From Tatumella ptyseos ATCC 33301 (lineage in GTDB: Bacteria > Pseudomonadota > Gammaproteobacteria > Enterobacterales > Enterobacteriaceae), in NCBI RefSeq assembly GCF_000735525.1, contig NZ_JMPR01000021.1:1-64000 (forward strand): DNA of 64,000 nucleotides. Direction: 5' to 3'. This document shows, piece by piece, positions 10,175 to 19,468 of the stretch. The position numbers and the translations under genes were made by a program. The notes beneath the pieces were generated by a model that saw nothing but the letters and a program-made list of their open reading frames with translations, was not told the origin of the DNA and did not search any database. How positions within the stretch are numbered: position 1 is the first letter of the stretch; every line of letters starts with the position of its first letter.

Positions 10175-11340
10175 TAACCGGCATTCGCCCTGATAACGTC
10201 AGAGATGACCTGGTTGACCTGGCCCAGTTGTAACTCAAGCGCGTTACTTTGATAGGCCGGTGTTTTGCGCACTGTACTGGCCAATACCGCCCCGCTCTGG
10301 TCACTGGTATCCACGGTGACCAGCGTAGATAAGCCGATACGCAGCGGATGTTTTGCTAAGTCGGCCGGGTCGATATCCACACGGACAGGTAAACGTTGTA
10401 CCACTTTAATCCAGTTACCGGTCGCATTCTGGGCCGGAAGCAGAGAGAAGGCGCTACCGGTCCCCATATCCAGACCGACGACTTTACCGTGATAGACCAC
10501 ATTGTCGCCGTAGAGGTCAGAAACAATGGTCGCCGGTTGTCCGATACGGACACCCGCAAGTTGCGTTTCCTTAAAGTTAGCATCCACCCACAGTTGTTTA
10601 TCCGGCACGACAGCCATCAGTGAACTTGAGGGGGAAATCTGTGCGCCGACCTGAACTGCACGGCGTGAAATATACCCATCAATCGGGCTGCGGATGTCGG
10701 TACGTTGCAGTGCCAGCCAGGCATCGCGTACGGCTGTCGCGGCTTGCTGAACGGCCGGCTGATTTTCCAGCGACGTATCCAGCAATATCGCCTGATTAGC
10801 ATTGTATTGTTGTGTAGCGACATCCAGAGCAGCCTGAGCACTGGTTACCGCATCACGTGCGTGTTGCAGGTCTTCACGGCCGATTAACTGTGCTTTCCCT
10901 AAAGGGATCCGCCGTTGTAAATCTTCCTGAGCCTGCGAGAGGGCTATTTTTTTGAGGGTAATGTTGGCCAGGTACTGTTTACTGTTGATCATCGCCTGGC
11001 GGGTCTGACGCACGCTGGTGGCGAGTGCAGTGAGCGATTTTTCATACGCCTGTTCGGCGTCAGTTTTGTCCAGAGTGACCAGAACGTCGCCCTGTTTAAC
11101 GTAATCGGTATCATCAAACCAGACCTTAGTCACACTCCCTGAGACCTGCGGCATGACCTGAACCTGATTGCCTGCGACATAAGCATCATCTGTATCCTGA
11201 TAATGGCTCAGGACCAGGAACCAGTAGGCGAAATATCCGATGGCGATGACAACACACAGAACGGCCAGAAGCGTTAATAATGTTTTACGCGTTTTCTTTT
11301 TCTTACTTTGGGGCTGCAGAGTTTCCTCACCTGCACTCAT
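10174..11340 (-). CDS. emrA: Multidrug efflux membrane fusion protein EmrA
   Basis: The periplasmic adaptor linking EmrB to TolC. A basic N-terminal tail (SKKKKTRK) precedes one transmembrane helix at about 20-45. Then come the lipoyl half-motif TDDAYVAGNQVQVMPQVSGSV, a long alpha-helical hairpin rich in Gln and Ala (about 95-205), and the beta-barrel segment RRAVQVGAQISP. GTGSAFSLLPAQNATGNWIKVVQR is also present as a family signature, quoted here only by its two ends: GTGSAFSLLP and GNWIKVVQR. The ATG at 11340 follows GGTGGAG; an in-frame GTG four codons upstream is less likely. The gene lies between emrR and emrB in one operon. Confidence 0.95.
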   Translation of the reverse strand: MSAGEETLQPQSKKKKTRKTLLTLLAVLCVVIAIGYFAYWFLVLSHYQDTDDAYVAGNQVQVMPQVSGSVTKVWFDDTDYVKQGDVLVTLDKTDAEQAYEKSLTALATSVRQTRQAMINSKQYLANITLKKIALSQAQEDLQRRIPLGKAQLIGREDLQHARDAVTSAQAALDVATQQYNANQAILLDTSLENQPAVQQAATAVRDAWLALQRTDIRSPIDGYISRRAVQVGAQISPSSSLMAVVPDKQLWVDANFKETQLAGVRIGQPATIVSDLYGDNVVYHGKVVGLDMGTGSAFSLLPAQNATGNWIKVVQRLPVRVDIDPADLAKHPLRIGLSTLVTVDTSDQSGAVLASTVRKTPAYQSNALELQLGQVNQVISDVIRANAG

Positions 11341-11492
11341 AGAATTCTCCACCTATGATAAAATTTAAAATTCCAGCCCCGCTTTTCTGAAAAAAGAACA
11401 GACGCCGCAGCCGGAAAAGGCACGGAAGCATAACCAAAACTGAATTACATGATTTAGCACTTCATGACATATTACGTCTTTTCAATCACATC

Positions 11493-12002
11493 TCAGGATT
11501 TACTGCCCATTTCATCCAGCCGGCCCAGTAATTTTCTTGATAACGTCTCCAGCTGTTGCTGTTCTTCTGCTGTCAGTACACTCCACAAATGCTTGAGGCT
11601 TTCATGCTGTGGCGGAAGCACTTCACACAGAAAATCATAGCCTTTTTGTGTCAGGTGCAGATGCAGGCAGCGCCTGTCGTTATCGCTTTCCTTACGTTCA
11701 ATCCAGCCTCTCTTTTCCAGCTCATCGGCAATCCGTGTCGCGTTGGTGCGGGAGGACCCCAGTGCAGAACTCAGCTCAGAAGGCTGAATACTTTGATTTT
11801 CACGCGCGTCCAGTGTCATCAGCGCGGTAAACAGGGTGTCATTAATTCCGCGATCTTTTAGCATCTTATTACGATTATCGAGCAGTTTGCCCTGAATATG
11901 CATACATAGTCGTGTCAGCAGGACTTCATGAACCGGATAATTGGTATGACGTTCTGCCAGAACATCCAGCATTTTTTCAATCGGAGAAAATGAACTTTCC
12001 AT
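11493..12002 (-). CDS. emrR: MarR-family repressor EmrR (MprA)
   Basis: EmrR represses the emr operon and releases DNA when it binds uncouplers, salicylate or other drugs. The protein has 169 residues (E. coli 176). The winged-helix core includes [20 protein letters not shown], split here as [11 protein letters not shown] and NRNKML. The DNA-contact region is [20 protein letters not shown] at about 78-97, followed by the wing [14 protein letters not shown]. The GAGGTC site precedes the ATG at 12002. It is the first gene of emrRAB; the operator should lie within 12003-12330. Confidence 0.95.
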   Translation of the reverse strand: MESSFSPIEKMLDVLAERHTNYPVHEVLLTRLCMHIQGKLLDNRNKMLKDRGINDTLFTALMTLDARENQSIQPSELSSALGSSRTNATRIADELEKRGWIERKESDNDRRCLHLHLTQKGYDFLCEVLPPQHESLKHLWSVLTAEEQQQLETLSRKLLGRLDEMGSKS

Positions 12003-12325
12003 GGAGTGACCTCACTGATAATAATTATTTTGGTTTCCATTCCCGTCAGTGACTGCTCCCTATCTCTGGCTCAGAAGAGAATCAGGTAATTTTGCAAGAC
12101 TAATAATTACTTGTGGGAAAGTCACCCGACTAAAAGAATATGCCGCTAACGATAGCAAACCCATCCGACACTTAATAGTACGGAACGATATTTTTGTTGT
12201 TTTATACGTTTGTTGGTGGCGGAATCGCACCATATGTTTACTGCATTGATATCAGGGCAGGGGCGGGGAACGTCAGTAAGGGTATCAATCCGGCGGAGAG
12301 GTTTTTGGTGAACAAAATGAAGATA
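12003..12325. other. Gene-free region upstream of emrR
   Basis: About 320 bp between emrR and the proX terminator. Short open frames at 12049-12249 and 12194-12409 show no recognisable protein. The region should contain the emrRAB promoter and the EmrR operator, but I could not assign them with confidence. Confidence 0.55.
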
Positions 12326-12356
12326 AAAAAAGGGACAGCACCAGGCTGTCCCTTTT
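12326..12356 (-). terminator. Terminator of the proVWX operon
   Basis: An 11-12 bp stem AAAGGGACAGC/GCTGTCCCTTT with a 5-nt loop, followed on the minus strand by a run of Ts (plus-strand A-run at 12325-12331). It lies about 13 bp after the proX stop. Confidence 0.9.
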
Positions 12357-12369
12357 CTGACACGTTAAA

Positions 12370-13365
12370 TCAGGATTTCGCGGCGGCTAAAGCATCGCTT
12401 ACCCATTGATTAAAGACGGCCTGATGAGCGTGGATCCATCCGTCTACCTGACGGTTGATATCTGCATCACTGCTTTCACCTGCGTACATACGGGCATTCT
12501 GAGCATTGATGTCAGCCAGCGGCAGGCGCATCTCAGAGAAAAGCTTCGCAGCAGCCGGGTTTTTCAGTGCCCATGCTTTGTTTGCCACAATATGCATGGT
12601 GTTTACCGGGAACCCATAGTTGGCGCCATTCGGTAATTGAGTGTTCACATTTTTCTGTGCACCCGGTAATGACGAGAACGGTACCTGTAACCAGACAACA
12701 TCGCGTCCCGGTTTCAGGATATCGCTCACCCAATAAGGGGTCCAGGTGTAGTAAAAGATCGGTTTCCCTTGTTTGTAGCGGGAAATCGTATCGGCCATCA
12801 TCGCGGAATAGTTACCCATGTTCGCCTGGACGGTATTCTGCAGCGAGTAAGCTTTGACCTGATGATTAATCACGGTTTCACAGCCCCAGCCCGGCGTACA
12901 ACCCGTCAGGTCGGCTTTTCCGTCACCGTTGGTATCGAATAATTTCGCAATCTTAGGGTCTTTGAACTGAGCAATATTGGTAATGTGGTATTTATCGGCG
13001 GTTTTCTTATCGATCAGGTAACCCTGAGCCGCACCGGTCACATAAGTCCCTTCACGGTAAAAGACTTTATCGCCGCCTGCCGCCTGATACATATCATCAT
13101 GCAGGGGCTGCCAGTTAACGGCAGTGAAGGTGGCATCCCCGGAGGCTATCGAGGTATATCCCACGTTATAGTCCACTTCATCCGGAGCATCGACGGTATA
13201 GCCCAGCTTTTCCAGCGCGCGGCTGACCAGTAATGTCTGGAACGTTTCGCCGCTGATGGTACTTTGAACCGGTTTTACGGTAATCCCTTTACCCGGCAGA
13301 TCGGCCGCGTAGGTCTGACCCGCCATCAGCAAAGTCAGGGTTGTCGCTGTGAGTAATTTGCGCAT
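12370..13365 (-). CDS. proX: Glycine betaine/proline betaine-binding periplasmic protein ProX
   Basis: The solute receptor of the ProU osmoprotectant importer. A 20-residue signal peptide ends QTYA|ADLPG. The mature protein (about 311 residues) is an OpuAC-type binding protein. Tryptophans that form the betaine cage family-wide are visible in [10 protein letters not shown] and [12 protein letters not shown]. The cysteine pair in GCTPGWGCE matches the family disulfide. The ATG at 13365 follows AGGAAAG. It is the last gene of proVWX and is separated from proW by a strong hairpin (13385-13409). Confidence 0.96.
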   Translation of the reverse strand: MRKLLTATTLTLLMAGQTYAADLPGKGITVKPVQSTISGETFQTLLVSRALEKLGYTVDAPDEVDYNVGYTSIASGDATFTAVNWQPLHDDMYQAAGGDKVFYREGTYVTGAAQGYLIDKKTADKYHITNIAQFKDPKIAKLFDTNGDGKADLTGCTPGWGCETVINHQVKAYSLQNTVQANMGNYSAMMADTISRYKQGKPIFYYTWTPYWVSDILKPGRDVVWLQVPFSSLPGAQKNVNTQLPNGANYGFPVNTMHIVANKAWALKNPAAAKLFSEMRLPLADINAQNARMYAGESSDADINRQVDGWIHAHQAVFNQWVSDALAAAKS

Positions 13366-13384
13366 AGTCTTTCCTCAGTTATCG

Positions 13385-13409
13385 GGATACCCGCAGGGGG
13401 CGGGTATCC
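13385..13409 (-). promoter_or_regulatory. Intercistronic hairpin between proW and proX
   Basis: A perfect 10-bp inverted repeat GGATACCCGC/GCGGGTATCC with a 5-nt loop fills the 50-bp proW-proX gap. It has no U-run, so it is not a classical terminator. It could protect the upstream mRNA from 3' exonucleases or help set the ratio of ProX to ProVW. The function is inferred; the structure is directly visible. Confidence 0.65.
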
Positions 13410-13415
13410 GCTTGA

Positions 13416-14615
13416 TTATTTGGTCGCTGAAGGTTTAACAAAGGGACGTAACAGTAATCCGACAGGACCCGTGAGATACCAATGACGCTGCAGACGATTA
13501 CGTTTGCTGCTACCGACAGATTGCGTCAGGCGGTCGAGAATAATCGCCAGGATAACGATGCCGACACCGCCGACAGTGGCCAGACCCATATCCAGTCGAC
13601 CAATACCCCGCAGAACCATCTGCCCCAGTCCGCCGACAGCGATCATGGACGCAATCACGACCATCGACAGGGATAACATCAGCGTCTGGTTCACGCCGGC
13701 CATGATGGTAGGCATGGCCAGAGGCAACTGAACTTTAAACAGCATCTGACGCGGGCTGGCACCGAAGGATTCGCTCGCTTCAATCAGGTCAGCCGGGACT
13801 TGTTTAATCCCCAGGATGGTCAGTCTGACAATCGGAGGAAGCGCGAAGATAATGGTAACCACGACCCCGGGCACATTACCGATACCAAACAACATCACGA
13901 TCGGTACCAGGTAGACGAATGCCGGCGTTGTTTGCATAGCATCCAGGATCGGTCTGATGATTTTTGCTGCCCGGTCACTGCGTGCCAGCCAGATACCCAG
14001 AGGTAAACCGATGACAATACAGAACAGCAGGGAGGTCAGTACCAGAGAGAGCGTAACCATCGCATCCCCCCAGGCACCGATAGCCCCGATGACCACCAGT
14101 GATACCAGGGTAGCGATGCCCATCCCGCCGGTTGTCATCTGCCAGGCTATCAGGGTGAAGATCAGGATAGCGACAGGTGACGGCATTGACGTCAGTAAAT
14201 GCTGGAACGCACTCAATATGTAATCAATCGGTACACGTATCCCCTGGAATAACGGACGGAAATTATTCACCACCCAGTCAATGCCGTGTGTCACCCAGCT
14301 ATCCAAAGGAATTAACGTTTTATGGAACGGGTCCATAATATTAAAGTGTTCATGGGCGGGAGCTGCAGGGGCATTCAGCCAGCTGTCATTTGACGCTGCC
14401 GCGTGGCTGCTGCTGTCCCCGCCGCTGCTCCATGCATCACCCGCACTGCTGCTATTGGGAGTCCCGCTGGCAGGTGCTGAGCTTGCCGGTGCAGAAGAGG
14501 TTGTCGACCAGGGATCGCTTGCGCTGCTGTCAGCCGCCGGGGCCGCGGTATGTGCCGGTGCTGCACTGCCGGTCGCTGCAGAATCACCCCATGGATTAGT
14601 GTCTGGTTTACTCAT
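13416..14615 (-). CDS. proW: Glycine betaine/proline betaine ABC permease ProW
   Basis: The membrane subunit of ProU. The protein has 399 residues against 354 in E. coli. The extra length is all in the cytoplasmic N-terminal tail before the conserved [20 protein letters not shown] (from about residue 88). That tail is rich in Ala, Ser, Gly and Pro, with recurring aromatic units (NPWGD, SDPWS, GDAWS, NDSWL). The rest is typical: about seven helices and the ABC-contact EAA loop [20 protein letters not shown]. The ATG overlaps the proV stop (TAATG), indicating translational coupling. Confidence 0.95.
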   Translation of the reverse strand: MSKPDTNPWGDSAATGSAAPAHTAAPAADSSASDPWSTTSSAPASSAPASGTPNSSSAGDAWSSGGDSSSHAAASNDSWLNAPAAPAHEHFNIMDPFHKTLIPLDSWVTHGIDWVVNNFRPLFQGIRVPIDYILSAFQHLLTSMPSPVAILIFTLIAWQMTTGGMGIATLVSLVVIGAIGAWGDAMVTLSLVLTSLLFCIVIGLPLGIWLARSDRAAKIIRPILDAMQTTPAFVYLVPIVMLFGIGNVPGVVVTIIFALPPIVRLTILGIKQVPADLIEASESFGASPRQMLFKVQLPLAMPTIMAGVNQTLMLSLSMVVIASMIAVGGLGQMVLRGIGRLDMGLATVGGVGIVILAIILDRLTQSVGSSKRNRLQRHWYLTGPVGLLLRPFVKPSATK

Positions 14616-15808
14616 TACTGATTACCCTCGCGATCCAGAGCCTTTAACAGACTGCTCTTTGAAATTATGCCGATATACTGGTTATCTTCGTCAGTGACAG
14701 GGACAGCACAAGGTGCTGCTGCAATGTGCGAAAATATTTCATTCAATGGTGTCGTTGCCGGAATCGGCTCAGGGTTTTCCAGGAATGCGCTTTCCAGAGG
14801 GGCACCGTCTTCCAGAGCTTTTTGTAACGAATCACCGGAAACAATCCCGGCAAACTTCTGTTTGTCCAGCACGTAACCGTATTCCCTGTCTTTGTCCCGC
14901 AGCAACTGCAATGCTGAGCGCGGGCCAAAGCCTGGGGTTTTTCGCAGCAGTCCGTCTGCACCACGGCGGGCGATGTCTTTCGCACTAAAGACCTGACTGA
15001 TATCCACCCCCCGGAAGAAGGTTTTGACATAGTCATTGGCCGGGTTATTCAGGATTTCATCCGGCGTACCGACCTGAACAACTTCGCCGTTTTGCATAAT
15101 GGCAATTCTGTCCCCGATACGCATCGCTTCGTCTAAATCATGGGAGATAAAGACAATGGTACGTTGCTGACGGGTCTGGAGTTTGACTAACTCATCCTGC
15201 ATTTCAGTACGAATTAACGGGTCAAGTGCAGAGAAAGCCTCATCCATCAACAGGATATCTGGGTTGATAGCCAGTGCGCGGGCAAGACCAACACGCTGGC
15301 GCATTCCCCCGGAGAGTTCATCGGGGAATGAATGTGCATATTTATCAAGCCCTACCTGACGCAATGCATCCATAGCTTTGGTTTCACGCTCTTTTGGCGG
15401 AACGCCAGCCAGTTCCATCCCAAAGGCCGTATTATTAACGACGTTCATATGGGGCATCAGTGCAAAAGACTGGAAGACCATGCTGATTTTACTGCGGCGA
15501 ATATCTCTCAGTTGAGATTCCGGTATTTTCGCGATATCCAGGCCATCAATGAGAACCTGACCGCGGGTGGGTTCGATCAGACGATTGAGAAGGCGAACCA
15601 TGGTTGATTTTCCGGAACCGGATAATCCCATGATCACAAAAATCTCGCCTTCTTCAATGGCCAGACTGGCGTTATTAACACCCACAGAAAGCCCGGTTTT
15701 TTCCAGGATCTGCTCTTTGTTGAGCCCCTGGTCCAGATATTTAAAGGCTTTGCCCGGGTGATCGCCAAAAATTTTATATAAATTTTTTACTTCAAGTTTA
15801 ATTGCCAT
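14615..15808 (-). CDS. proV: Glycine betaine/proline betaine ABC ATPase ProV
   Basis: The energising subunit of ProU, 397 residues (E. coli 400). Walker [10 protein letters not shown] is at 61-69, the signature is [16 protein letters not shown], and Walker B is [13 protein letters not shown], followed by the H-loop [11 protein letters not shown]. Two C-terminal CBS domains (about 280-397) are the usual ionic-strength sensor of this family. It is the first gene of proVWX and starts at 15808 with a weak site (AGGAT, rather distant). A long AT-rich region upstream would suit H-NS-type silencing, as known for E. coli proU. Confidence 0.96.
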   Translation of the reverse strand: MAIKLEVKNLYKIFGDHPGKAFKYLDQGLNKEQILEKTGLSVGVNNASLAIEEGEIFVIMGLSGSGKSTMVRLLNRLIEPTRGQVLIDGLDIAKIPESQLRDIRRSKISMVFQSFALMPHMNVVNNTAFGMELAGVPPKERETKAMDALRQVGLDKYAHSFPDELSGGMRQRVGLARALAINPDILLMDEAFSALDPLIRTEMQDELVKLQTRQQRTIVFISHDLDEAMRIGDRIAIMQNGEVVQVGTPDEILNNPANDYVKTFFRGVDISQVFSAKDIARRGADGLLRKTPGFGPRSALQLLRDKDREYGYVLDKQKFAGIVSGDSLQKALEDGAPLESAFLENPEPIPATTPLNEIFSHIAAAPCAVPVTDEDNQYIGIISKSSLLKALDREGNQ

Positions 15809-16845
15809 TCGGTCGTATTATCCTGGTTATATTTATTTTTTCATGGGTTTATATTGTCCGGAGGGTGATGTACTTATATAACCGCACCATACTCAGAATA
15901 TCTGACAACCCTTGACTTTGTTAATTCCCGCGGGGGGCGGGTGCCCTATTTCCCGCTAGCGCAGTGCTGGCAAGGGATACGCGGCATCCGGGAAACGGAT
16001 ATATTATTTACCGTCGAGGCCCTATTCTTTGGTAATAATAAACAGAGTGACTTGATCCAACTGGCTGAAATTCATCAGTAAAAAAAGTCGTTATTTTAAC
16101 CGGAAGCCACTTTCACCTTCTGTACACTATTTATGACCCAGGCTACAGATAATTGAGTGAATGCCGTGATATTTATGGGGAATAATACCTTTGTGAAATA
16201 ACGATTTATTTTTGCAGTGTTATCTCTGTAGTTAGTGGTTTATTGTCCTGACTTACACCTCATTCATTGGTGTTTAATTCTTGATATTGTTTTGTTTTTG
16301 GATTTTTGTGTTGGTTCGGTTTTCGGAAATACCCTTCTGTTTTTCGGACGGAAAGCATTAATTACCGATAGCTTTGAGGGGAGGTGACATTAGCGAAAAA
16401 TGGCTTGAAATAATATCAATCAGCCACATTCCCGATGATGATTATTCAGCCCTCACCCGATGAAATATCAGTAACAGTATCGCCTCATATGTTATGGCGA
16501 CAGTGGGCGGATATTGCCGGAATGTTATCTTTATTATTTTCTGTCTTTGAGGCGGGTAAGAGTAAATATAGGATGTCTGCAGCGTGTCAGAGGGGTACCG
16601 ATATTTTTTACAGTCACCGGAAAATACCTGGCCGATCCGGGAGGGCATAGCAGACAGAATTCCGTTCAAAAAACAGGAGTATCCGGCCCCGTGCAGTCAG
16701 GGGAAATAGCCGGTTAACTGTAGAGAATACAGGGATAATATCAGAGGTCAGGGGGCATCAGCAGAGCAGAAATAACGGCAGCAGAGAGCGGGTGGAATTT
16801 CGAAACAATTTGGCAGGAAAACGACGTAAATATTTGGGTGAAAAG
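15809..16845. other. Long gene-free gap upstream of proV, at the nrdHIEF position
   Basis: About 1 kb lies between proV and the ygaM terminator. In E. coli the nrdHIEF ribonucleotide reductase operon occupies exactly this place. Short frames at 16435-16650, 16442-16669 and 16514-16717 look random, and I recognise no NrdH, I, E or F remnant. Parts at about 16130-16330 and 16380-16560 are AT-rich. The proU promoter must lie at the proV end; TTAACA and TATTCT spaced 18 bp on the minus strand (about 15890-15930) are one weak candidate. Confidence 0.6.
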
Positions 16846-16881
16846 TTCCCGGTTAACGGGATAACTTACATTAACCGGGAG
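16846..16881 (-). terminator. Terminator of the ygaM-like gene
   Basis: Inverted repeat TCCCGGTTAA/TTAACCGGGA with a loop of about 15 nt. On the minus strand it is followed by ACTTTTC, about 20 bp after the ygaM-like stop. Confidence 0.55.
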
Positions 16882-16901
16882 CTGATATCTCGGAATTAAT
16901 A

Positions 16902-17192
16902 TTAACGTTTCGCTAACAAAATCCCAAAGACAACACCGACAGCGGCACTGATACCGGCGGCAGGAAGCGGATTTTCACGGATCCAGTTACCTGCGCAACA
17001 GGTTTCACCGTCATCCCCCTTCAGGGTCGCACGGGCTTTTTTCAGTAACTGCTGTGCATTTTTTTGTGCTTCTTCCAGGCCGTCCTGAGCATCATCCGAA
17101 TAAGACTTCAGTAATGCTTCAAGACTGTCCGCAAGTTCGCCCACTTCCAGTTCACTTTCTTCAGCTTCAGATTTTTTGTATTTCGTTGGCAT
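16902..17192 (-). CDS. ygaM: DUF883 (ElaB/YqjD/YgaM) membrane-anchored ribosome-associated protein
   Basis: A 96-residue protein with a charged helical body and one C-terminal hydrophobic anchor (AAGISAAVGVVFGILLAKR). This is the layout of the YqjD/ElaB/YgaM family, members of which bind stationary-phase ribosomes and tether them to the inner membrane. The symbol rests on position next to ygaC and upstream of proV; the sequence itself could equally be an ElaB-like member. The start at 17192 (MPTKYKK) has GGAGAGAA at good spacing. A CC pair precedes the NWIRENP segment. Stationary-phase control is typical for the family. Confidence 0.75.
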   Translation of the reverse strand: MPTKYKKSEAEESELEVGELADSLEALLKSYSDDAQDGLEEAQKNAQQLLKKARATLKGDDGETCCAGNWIRENPLPAAGISAAVGVVFGILLAKR

Positions 17193-17344
17193 GTGTTCTC
17201 TCCGTGTTATCTCAACCTGGTAATAAGCATAGCCCAATATTTAGGCTATGCTGTGAGTTAAGGAAAATTCCGAATGCTCTGAGCCACAATACAGGGTGGC
17301 TGCGTTACAGTGGGCGGGCATGATAAGAATTAAGGGGATTTGCT

Positions 17345-17680
17345 ATGTACTTACGTCCGGATGAAGTGGCCCGTGTTCTGGAAAAAGCGGGTTTTGAAAT
17401 GGACCTGGTCACACCCAAAGCTTACGGGTACCGCAGGGGTGAAAGCTATGTCTATGTCAACCGGGAAGCCCGGCTGGGGAGAACGGCGTTAGTCATTCAT
17501 CCGACATTGAAGGAAAAAAGCCAGCATTTTGCTGAACCTGCATCCGAAATTAAAACCAGTGACCATTATAAAGAGTTCCCGGTCTATCTCGCGGCAGATG
17601 AGCAGGAGCATTACGGTATTCCTCATGGGTTCAGTTCCAGAATGGCTTTGGAACGCTATATCAGCGGAGTCTTTGGTTAA
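17345..17680 (+). CDS. ygaC: YgaC family protein (DUF2002)
   Basis: A conserved enterobacterial protein of unknown function, 111 residues, almost identical in layout to E. coli YgaC. It shows [17 protein letters not shown] at the start, [20 protein letters not shown] at about 28-47 and [16 protein letters not shown] near the end. It is a small soluble protein with no signal or membrane segment. It is divergent from the ygaM-like gene and has an AAGGGG ribosome-binding site. E. coli ygaC has been linked to Fur; no clear Fur box was seen here. Confidence 0.88.
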   Translation: MYLRPDEVARVLEKAGFEMDLVTPKAYGYRRGESYVYVNREARLGRTALVIHPTLKEKSQHFAEPASEIKTSDHYKEFPVYLAADEQEHYGIPHGFSSRMALERYISGVFG

Positions 17681-17694
17681 ATCGTGACTCCGGT

Positions 17695-17730
17695 AGTGAC
17701 AAACAGCACAGGGAGTGGCTGTTTGTCACT
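17695..17730. terminator. Hairpin between convergent ygaC and speG
   Basis: A perfect 13-bp inverted repeat (AGTGACAAACAGC and its complement) around a 10-nt loop. There is no marked U-run, but the position between two converging genes suggests bidirectional termination. Confidence 0.6.
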
Positions 17731-17737
17731 CTGCAAC

Positions 17738-18286
17738 CTACTGAGCTGTCGGCTTAACCATCGGTGCCCGGTGAGGCTTGAACTTCTCCAGAAACTGATG
17801 CTGAAAAATACACATACGGATAGTGTTACGGTATTCCCCGTTAATGAAAAATTCGTGCTTCAACACTCCCTCGGTTTCAAATCCCAGCTTGCTATAAATA
17901 TGAATCGCTTTCTCGTTTTCCTCATCAACGATGAGATAGAGCTTATAGAGATTAAGCACCGAGAAGCCGTATTCCATTGCCAGCCTGGCGGCCTGACTGG
18001 CCAGCCCTTTTCCCTGATGTGCCGGGTCGATAATTATCTGAAATTCAGCACGCCGGTGGACATGATTGATTTCGACCAGTTCCACCAGTCCTGCGTTCAC
18101 ACCCGCATGCTCTACCACAAACCGCCGCTCTGTCTGATCATGGATATGCTTATTATAAAGGTCGGTAAGCTCCACGAAGGCTTCATACGGTTCTTCAAAC
18201 CAGTAGCGCATTACACTGGCATTGTTGTCCAGCTGGTGGACAAAGTGCAGGTCTTCCCGCTCCAGCGGGCGTAGTTTTATCGTCAT
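17738..18286 (-). CDS. speG: Spermidine N1-acetyltransferase
   Basis: A GNAT enzyme that acetylates spermidine and spermine to relieve polyamine excess. The protein has about 182 residues (E. coli 186). It opens with [18 protein letters not shown]. The [17 protein letters not shown] segment belongs to the allosteric polyamine region. The acetyl-CoA loop is [20 protein letters not shown], followed by [16 protein letters not shown]. It is monocistronic. In E. coli speG lies elsewhere, so its position beside ygaC is a local difference. Confidence 0.94.
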   Translation of the reverse strand: MTIKLRPLEREDLHFVHQLDNNASVMRYWFEEPYEAFVELTDLYNKHIHDQTERRFVVEHAGVNAGLVELVEINHVHRRAEFQIIIDPAHQGKGLASQAARLAMEYGFSVLNLYKLYLIVDEENEKAIHIYSKLGFETEGVLKHEFFINGEYRNTIRMCIFQHQFLEKFKPHRAPMVKPTAQ

Positions 18287-18402
18287 TTGCGGTTCCTGAA
18301 ATACTGAGTTGCTTTGCGTCAGAAAATTGTGCCACGCCTGCTGTCTTCCCTGAAAACCAGGAGGGGCGACCTGAAGCGACTATAGTTCAGGATATCGCGC
18401 TC

Positions 18403-18418
18403 TGGCACAAGGATTGCA
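18403..18418 (+). promoter_or_regulatory. Sigma-54 promoter of puuE
   Basis: TGGCACAAGGATTGCA matches the -24/-12 consensus (TGGCAC-N5-TTGCA) at every defined base. GG (18404-18405) and GC (18416-18417) are exactly 10 nt apart. The predicted start is near 18429, 47 bp before the puuE ATG. I found no convincing NtrC site upstream within the speG-puuE gap. Confidence 0.8.
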
Positions 18419-18475
18419 TTGAAATAACTGATTAATTTGCAGAGGAGGCCAGCTCCTCTGATTCAGGAGATCAGC

Positions 18476-19429
18476 ATGATGAAAAACAACGATTGCCGGC
18501 AATATGGTCTGGCAGAACCTTATCCGCGCGACCTGAGAGGCTACGCCGGTACTCCGCCACAGGCAGCCTGGCCGGGCGGGGCCAGGATAGCGGTTCAGTT
18601 TGTCCTGAATTACGAAGAGGGTGCCGAGAACCATATCTGGCACGGCGATGCGGGATCAGAACAGTTCCTGTCCGATATTATTGGCGCGGCCAGTTATCCC
18701 TCTCAGCATATGTCGATGGATTCACTGTATGAATATGGCTCCCGGGCCGGGTTCTGGCGTATCCATGGGGAGTTTGTTAAGCGGGGCCTGCCACTGACGG
18801 TTTTCGGGGTGGCGATGGCGCTGGCCCGTCACCCTGAAATCGTCTCAGCCATAAAAGCGGCCGATTTTGACGTGGTCAGTCATGGCTGGCGGTGGATCCA
18901 CTATCAGGATATGTCGCCGGACCAGGAACGTCAGCATATGCAGCAGGCCATAGAGGTATTGACTGAGTTATTCGGTCAGCGGCCGACAGGCTGGTATACC
19001 GGACGTGACAGCCCGAACACCCGACGACTGCTGGTGGAACAAGGCGGCTTTCATTATGACAGCGATAATTACGGGGATGATTTACCTTTCTGGACCCCGG
19101 TCACGTGCAGCAGCGGAGAAACGCGGCAGCATCTGGTGATCCCTTATACCCTGGAATGCAATGACATGCGATTCTGCACGCCGCAGGGGTTTAATACCGC
19201 AGAGCACTTCTTCACCTATTTGCGGGACAGTTTCGATGTGCTGTATGAGGAAGGCGCGACCGCGCCTAAAATGATGTCGGTGGGTATGCACTGCCGTATT
19301 CTTGGCCGGCCCGGGCGCTTCCGCGCCCTGCAGAAGTTTCTTGATTACATCGGAGACTACCCGGAGGTCTGGGTCTGTACCCGTCAGCAGATCGCTGAGC
19401 ACTGGACGACTCATCACCCTGCACCTTAA
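18476..19429 (+). CDS. puuE: Allantoinase PuuE (polysaccharide deacetylase family)
   Basis: A metal-independent type of allantoinase from the polysaccharide-deacetylase superfamily, converting allantoin to allantoate in the cytoplasm. The protein has about 317 residues. Recognisable segments are the N-terminal YPRDLRGYAGTPPQAAWPGG, VQFVLNYEEGAENHI, SHGWRWIHYQDM, GWYTGRDSPNTRRLL and YDSDNYGDDLPFW. Two adjacent ATGs (18476, 18479) follow TCAGGAGAT; the frame is open 13 codons further upstream. The gene is alone on its strand, convergent with hpxZ and driven by a sigma-54 promoter. Klebsiella uses an unrelated allantoinase (HpxB) for this step. Confidence 0.9.
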   Translation: MMKNNDCRQYGLAEPYPRDLRGYAGTPPQAAWPGGARIAVQFVLNYEEGAENHIWHGDAGSEQFLSDIIGAASYPSQHMSMDSLYEYGSRAGFWRIHGEFVKRGLPLTVFGVAMALARHPEIVSAIKAADFDVVSHGWRWIHYQDMSPDQERQHMQQAIEVLTELFGQRPTGWYTGRDSPNTRRLLVEQGGFHYDSDNYGDDLPFWTPVTCSSGETRQHLVIPYTLECNDMRFCTPQGFNTAEHFFTYLRDSFDVLYEEGATAPKMMSVGMHCRILGRPGRFRALQKFLDYIGDYPEVWVCTRQQIAEHWTTHHPAP

Positions 19430-19434
19430 CCGGC

Positions 19435-19464
19435 GTGTCCCTGTCCCGGCCGGGACAGGGACAC
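19435..19464. terminator. Perfect 30-bp palindrome between puuE and hpxZ
   Basis: Fifteen bases (GTGTCCCTGTCCCGG) are followed directly by their exact reverse complement, filling the 39-bp gap between the two converging genes. There is no U-run. It is probably a bidirectional terminator or transcript-end stabiliser. Confidence 0.65.
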
Positions 19465-19468
19465 GGGA

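Noticed and set aside
12049-12409. Two short plus-strand frames upstream of emrR
   Set aside because: They run through the proX terminator or lack any family resemblance.
16435-16717. Overlapping short frames in the proV-ygaM gap
   Set aside because: No homology recognised and no consistent ribosome-binding site; both strands are equally open in an AT-rich region.
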